From NCBI GenBank assembly GCA_035529435.1, contig DATKWS010000169.1, positions 1-8,372 on the forward strand: DNA of 8,372 nt, in the 5' to 3' direction. Positions 6,083-8,372 of this stretch are shown here, piece after piece (positions within the stretch are counted from its first letter, which is position 1; each line of letters starts with the position of its first letter). A program made the translations under genes and the position numbers. Below the pieces are notes generated by a model, which saw nothing but the letters and a program-made list of their open reading frames with translations, was not told the DNA's origin and did no database searches. This DNA comes from DATKWS01 sp035529435. Lineage in GTDB: Bacteria; Krumholzibacteriota; Krumholzibacteriia; Krumholzibacteriales; Krumholzibacteriaceae.

Positions 6083-8372
6083 CTATCTGAGGAGCACGAT
6101 CTTCCTCGTCCTGCTGAACGACGGGGCCTCCATCTTGTAGAAATACACGCCGCTCGCCATCGGCGCGCCGGAATCATTCTTTCCGTCCCAGACGATGGAG
6201 TATGAACCGGGCTTCTTGATCTCGTCGACGAGTTTTCTGACGATCTGTCCCTGAACGTTGTAGATCCGTATCGTGACTGGGCCCTTTTCCCGGAGGTCGT
6301 ACTGGATGGTCGTCGCCGGATTGAAGGGGTTCGGATAGTTCTGCGCCAGCCGGGTGACGAGCGGCACGTCTGTCTCGGTGATATCCTCATTCGGTATATT
6401 CTCCATCCACGCGATGATGTCACGCAGCACCACGAACTTCACGAGAGGCACGCCGACCTCGAGCGGCGAGGTACGTTGATAGCTGAATCCGAACCACATC
6501 GTCCTGGCGTCGTATCCGAGGCTATTAACGCTCGAGGCCTGGATGGCGGCCGAGTACTGCTGCCCTCCAAAATTTGGGTATCGAAGCGCTGAGATTCCGT
6601 TGCCGATCGGCTGCAGAACGTCAAAACCCATCAGGTTTGGACAGGGATTGCACGCAAACAGCTGCACGGGCTCGCCGGGGGGATATACCCAGAAAATGCT
6701 CGATGCGGTGCCGGTAATTTCGGGATTCACCGTTCCGCCGATGAGTCCTCCGGTCAGCTCATAGTAGCTGCACGCGTTGGGTGCAGGATCGAGACTCGTA
6801 CCGCACCACGTACCCATCAATGTTGTAGCCGGTATGCTGCCGTTGAAGATCAGGTCATCGAGGTCACAGGCGATGTTGTCTCCCGTTATCCAGAGACCGA
6901 TATCGTTTCCCGTGAGCAGGAGCCAGTTGTTCAGTACCTGGCAATCGGGACTCTTATCCGATAGGGCCGAGCCGTCACAAATCGTTCCATGGGAGAGGTG
7001 CCCCGAGGACCAGATGATCTTCCGATAGGCATAACTGAGATGCTCTTGATATGCGCGGCTGCCCAATCCATTCGAAACCATCTTCTCGGGAGCGTTCACA
7101 TCATACCGGTCGGGAAGATTCTCCGATGGAATCACCGATATGAAGGCATTGTTGAAATCGTATTCGACGTAACCCCACGGAGCCGCTCCGGGAACCGTGT
7201 TGGTCGACCACAATCCATGGCAATCATCCACGTAGAGGATGTCACTGTTCATCGTGGGAAGACAGGTGAATTCGAAGAGGTAACTGACGCCCTTGTATTG
7301 CCCTCCCGAGCCATCCGGGTACGTCGCGTCCGCGAGAGCGCGGGCCCGTGCCGGAAGAGTCGTCTTTTTCCCGCATGCATCCTCTGCTTCGAAGTAGTAT
7401 TCGATGAAGTAGCCCCGCGTGAAGAGTTGGTCGTTGAGATCGAATTGGAATTCGTCCACGCCGGTTGGAGATGGAGACGCCTGGAAAGCCACCCACGGCG
7501 GAGCGGGCTGGACCGGCGCGAGCCTCCCGCAACCGATCCAGTCGGCAAGTTGGGACGCCGCGAGAACAGGCTTTATGCCGGGGCCGATATATGAGCATCG
7601 CACGTACATGTATACCTCGGGCCAATCCCCCGTCCACTTGATCCCGCCAGGGCAGCAATACGATCCGCAGCTCACGGTGATGCAGTCCTCGGGTATGATA
7701 TTGGGTCCCGACGGATCGGAATCCAGCGCGGCATCGGCCCGTATAGTACTCTCCATTAGATCCGGATTGGAGGGGAAGTTGTCCTGAAAGAGATCCTCGT
7801 CCTCGTAGCTCCAGGTGGGACCGATCGCGACGCTGCGGTGGATGCACACGTTGTCGAACCACGGCGCCGGCGTGTGGGTCGCGCAGTTACAGTACACTCC
7901 AAACCACACATCGCACATGTCGAGGACGGTGAGCGACATCTGTATCGTATCATATTCTGCAACCAGATCCGTTATATCGAAGCATTGGTCGATATATCTT
8001 TTCTCCTCACCATAGTACACGTAATTTCGGTTCTCCCATTGCTGAGGACAGCTGTCCTTCACCTCGCGGACGCCCCACGTGTAGAAAACGCAATTCGCAA
8101 GAGGAAGATCCGGGTAGACGGTGAAACAGAGCTCTGTTTTGCAGAGATCGGGCAGGACGCCCGGCGGGATAGCCGCGTCCTGATCATGGTCGCAGTTCGC
8201 TGAATACCTTCCTAGGTCGATGACCGGCGAGATGATACTCTCATTCTGACAGGGAGCGATATCGCTTCCCGACCCAATACAGTACGGTGTATCGAAGAGG
8301 CCGGGATAGGGGATGCTGGGATATTCCGATCCGCAGAAAAATACCACCTGGCAGTTCATGTTGTCATTGCAG
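6083..8372 (-). CDS. Cysteine-rich secreted multidomain protein with sorting tail (5' partial)
   Basis: The frame is open to the right edge. The first in-window ATG (8359) has no signal peptide after it and sits inside a Cys-rich domain, so the true start lies beyond 8372. Residues below count that Met as 1. Residues 1-175 look like a MAM/choice-of-anchor jelly roll, with S-P-V-I-D-L-G at 44-50 and W-F-D-N-V-C-I closing at 167-173. Residues 220-340 are Ig-like, ending with E-Y-Y-F-E-A-E-D-A-C-G. Residues 371-655 resemble the GATase/Rossmann-like region of other FCB secreted proteins (ILYVDD; I-I-W-S-S-G; W-L-L-L-T-G-N-D-I-G-L-W-I-T-G-D-N-I-A), followed by F-G-F-S-Y-Q and a final helix. The sorting tail is 667-758, with NPFNP at 677-681. 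Thirty Cys occur before residue 575 and none after. A peptidase domain may exist upstream, but none is visible here. Confidence 0.85.
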   Translation of the reverse strand, partial: CNDNMNCQVVFFCGSEYPSIPYPGLFDTPYCIGSGSDIAPCQNESIISPVIDLGRYSANCDHDQDAAIPPGVLPDLCKTELCFTVYPDLPLANCVFYTWGVREVKDSCPQQWENRNYVYYGEEKRYIDQCFDITDLVAEYDTIQMSLTVLDMCDVWFGVYCNCATHTPAPWFDNVCIHRSVAIGPTWSYEDEDLFQDNFPSNPDLMESTIRADAALDSDPSGPNIIPEDCITVSCGSYCCPGGIKWTGDWPEVYMYVRCSYIGPGIKPVLAASQLADWIGCGRLAPVQPAPPWVAFQASPSPTGVDEFQFDLNDQLFTRGYFIEYYFEAEDACGKKTTLPARARALADATYPDGSGGQYKGVSYLFEFTCLPTMNSDILYVDDCHGLWSTNTVPGAAPWGYVEYDFNNAFISVIPSENLPDRYDVNAPEKMVSNGLGSRAYQEHLSYAYRKIIWSSGHLSHGTICDGSALSDKSPDCQVLNNWLLLTGNDIGLWITGDNIACDLDDLIFNGSIPATTLMGTWCGTSLDPAPNACSYYELTGGLIGGTVNPEITGTASSIFWVYPPGEPVQLFACNPCPNLMGFDVLQPIGNGISALRYPNFGGQQYSAAIQASSVNSLGYDARTMWFGFSYQRTSPLEVGVPLVKFVVLRDIIAWMENIPNEDITETDVPLVTRLAQNYPNPFNPATTIQYDLREKGPVTIRIYNVQGQIVRKLVDEIKKPGSYSIVWDGKNDSGAPMASGVYFYKMEAPSFSRTRKIVLLR

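Noticed and set aside
1..8372. CRISPR array, tRNA, rRNA, insertion sequence or phage genes
   Set aside because: No short direct-repeat and spacer pattern, no cloverleaf, no transposase or integrase motif and no terminal inverted repeats were found; all repeats seen are protein-domain repeats.

Overview
The window holds parts or all of four large genes for secreted proteins. All four end in the same kind of C-terminal tail: NPFNP near its start, a FlgD-Ig-like beta-sandwich, and a final K-x-x-L-L-R. This tail style, together with FG-GAP and 'AQR' propeller repeats, a dockerin-like pair, MAM-like jelly rolls and FN3-like modules, is typical of FCB-group bacteria known mostly from metagenomes (Eisenbacteria, Krumholzibacteria, Latescibacteria, Zixibacteria and relatives). 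I infer that broad group from protein style only. No marker gene, rRNA or tRNA is present, so no closer placement is possible. The genetic code looks standard and base composition is moderately GC-rich throughout, with no obvious foreign block.

Layout. Bases 1-1140 (+) are the 3' part of an FG-GAP repeat protein whose start lies before the window. Bases 1141-1283 are a spacer with a strong but apparently unused Shine-Dalgarno-like site, a probable 18-codon leader ORF (1234-1290) and the ribosome-binding site of the next gene. Bases 1284-4022 (+) encode a 912-residue protein: signal peptide, eight propeller-type repeats, an Ig-like segment, a dockerin-like EF-hand pair, a cohesin-like beta domain and the sorting tail. 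Bases 4023-4144 lie between convergent genes and hold a bidirectional terminator-like palindrome with one split arm. Bases 4145-5968 (-) encode a 607-residue protein: signal peptide, WD40/PD40-like propeller, FN3-like domain, tail. Bases 5969-6082 are a spacer with a strong Shine-Dalgarno site and an AT-rich hairpin. Bases 6083-8372 (-) are the 3' part of a cysteine-rich protein: jelly-roll, Ig-like, GATase/Rossmann-like region, tail. It runs off the right edge.

Working together. I see no enzyme with a recognisable active site, no regulator and no mobile element. The simplest reading is a cluster of surface or released proteins that share one export signal, probably the type IX secretion system or an analogue. 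The most unusual points are the exactly ungapped 92-residue tails in four neighbouring but otherwise unrelated proteins, a tail-like sequence echo in the 1141-1283 spacer, the leader ORF whose stop overlaps the next start codon, and the split palindrome at 4029-4120. I do not see convincing evidence for a wholly new system.
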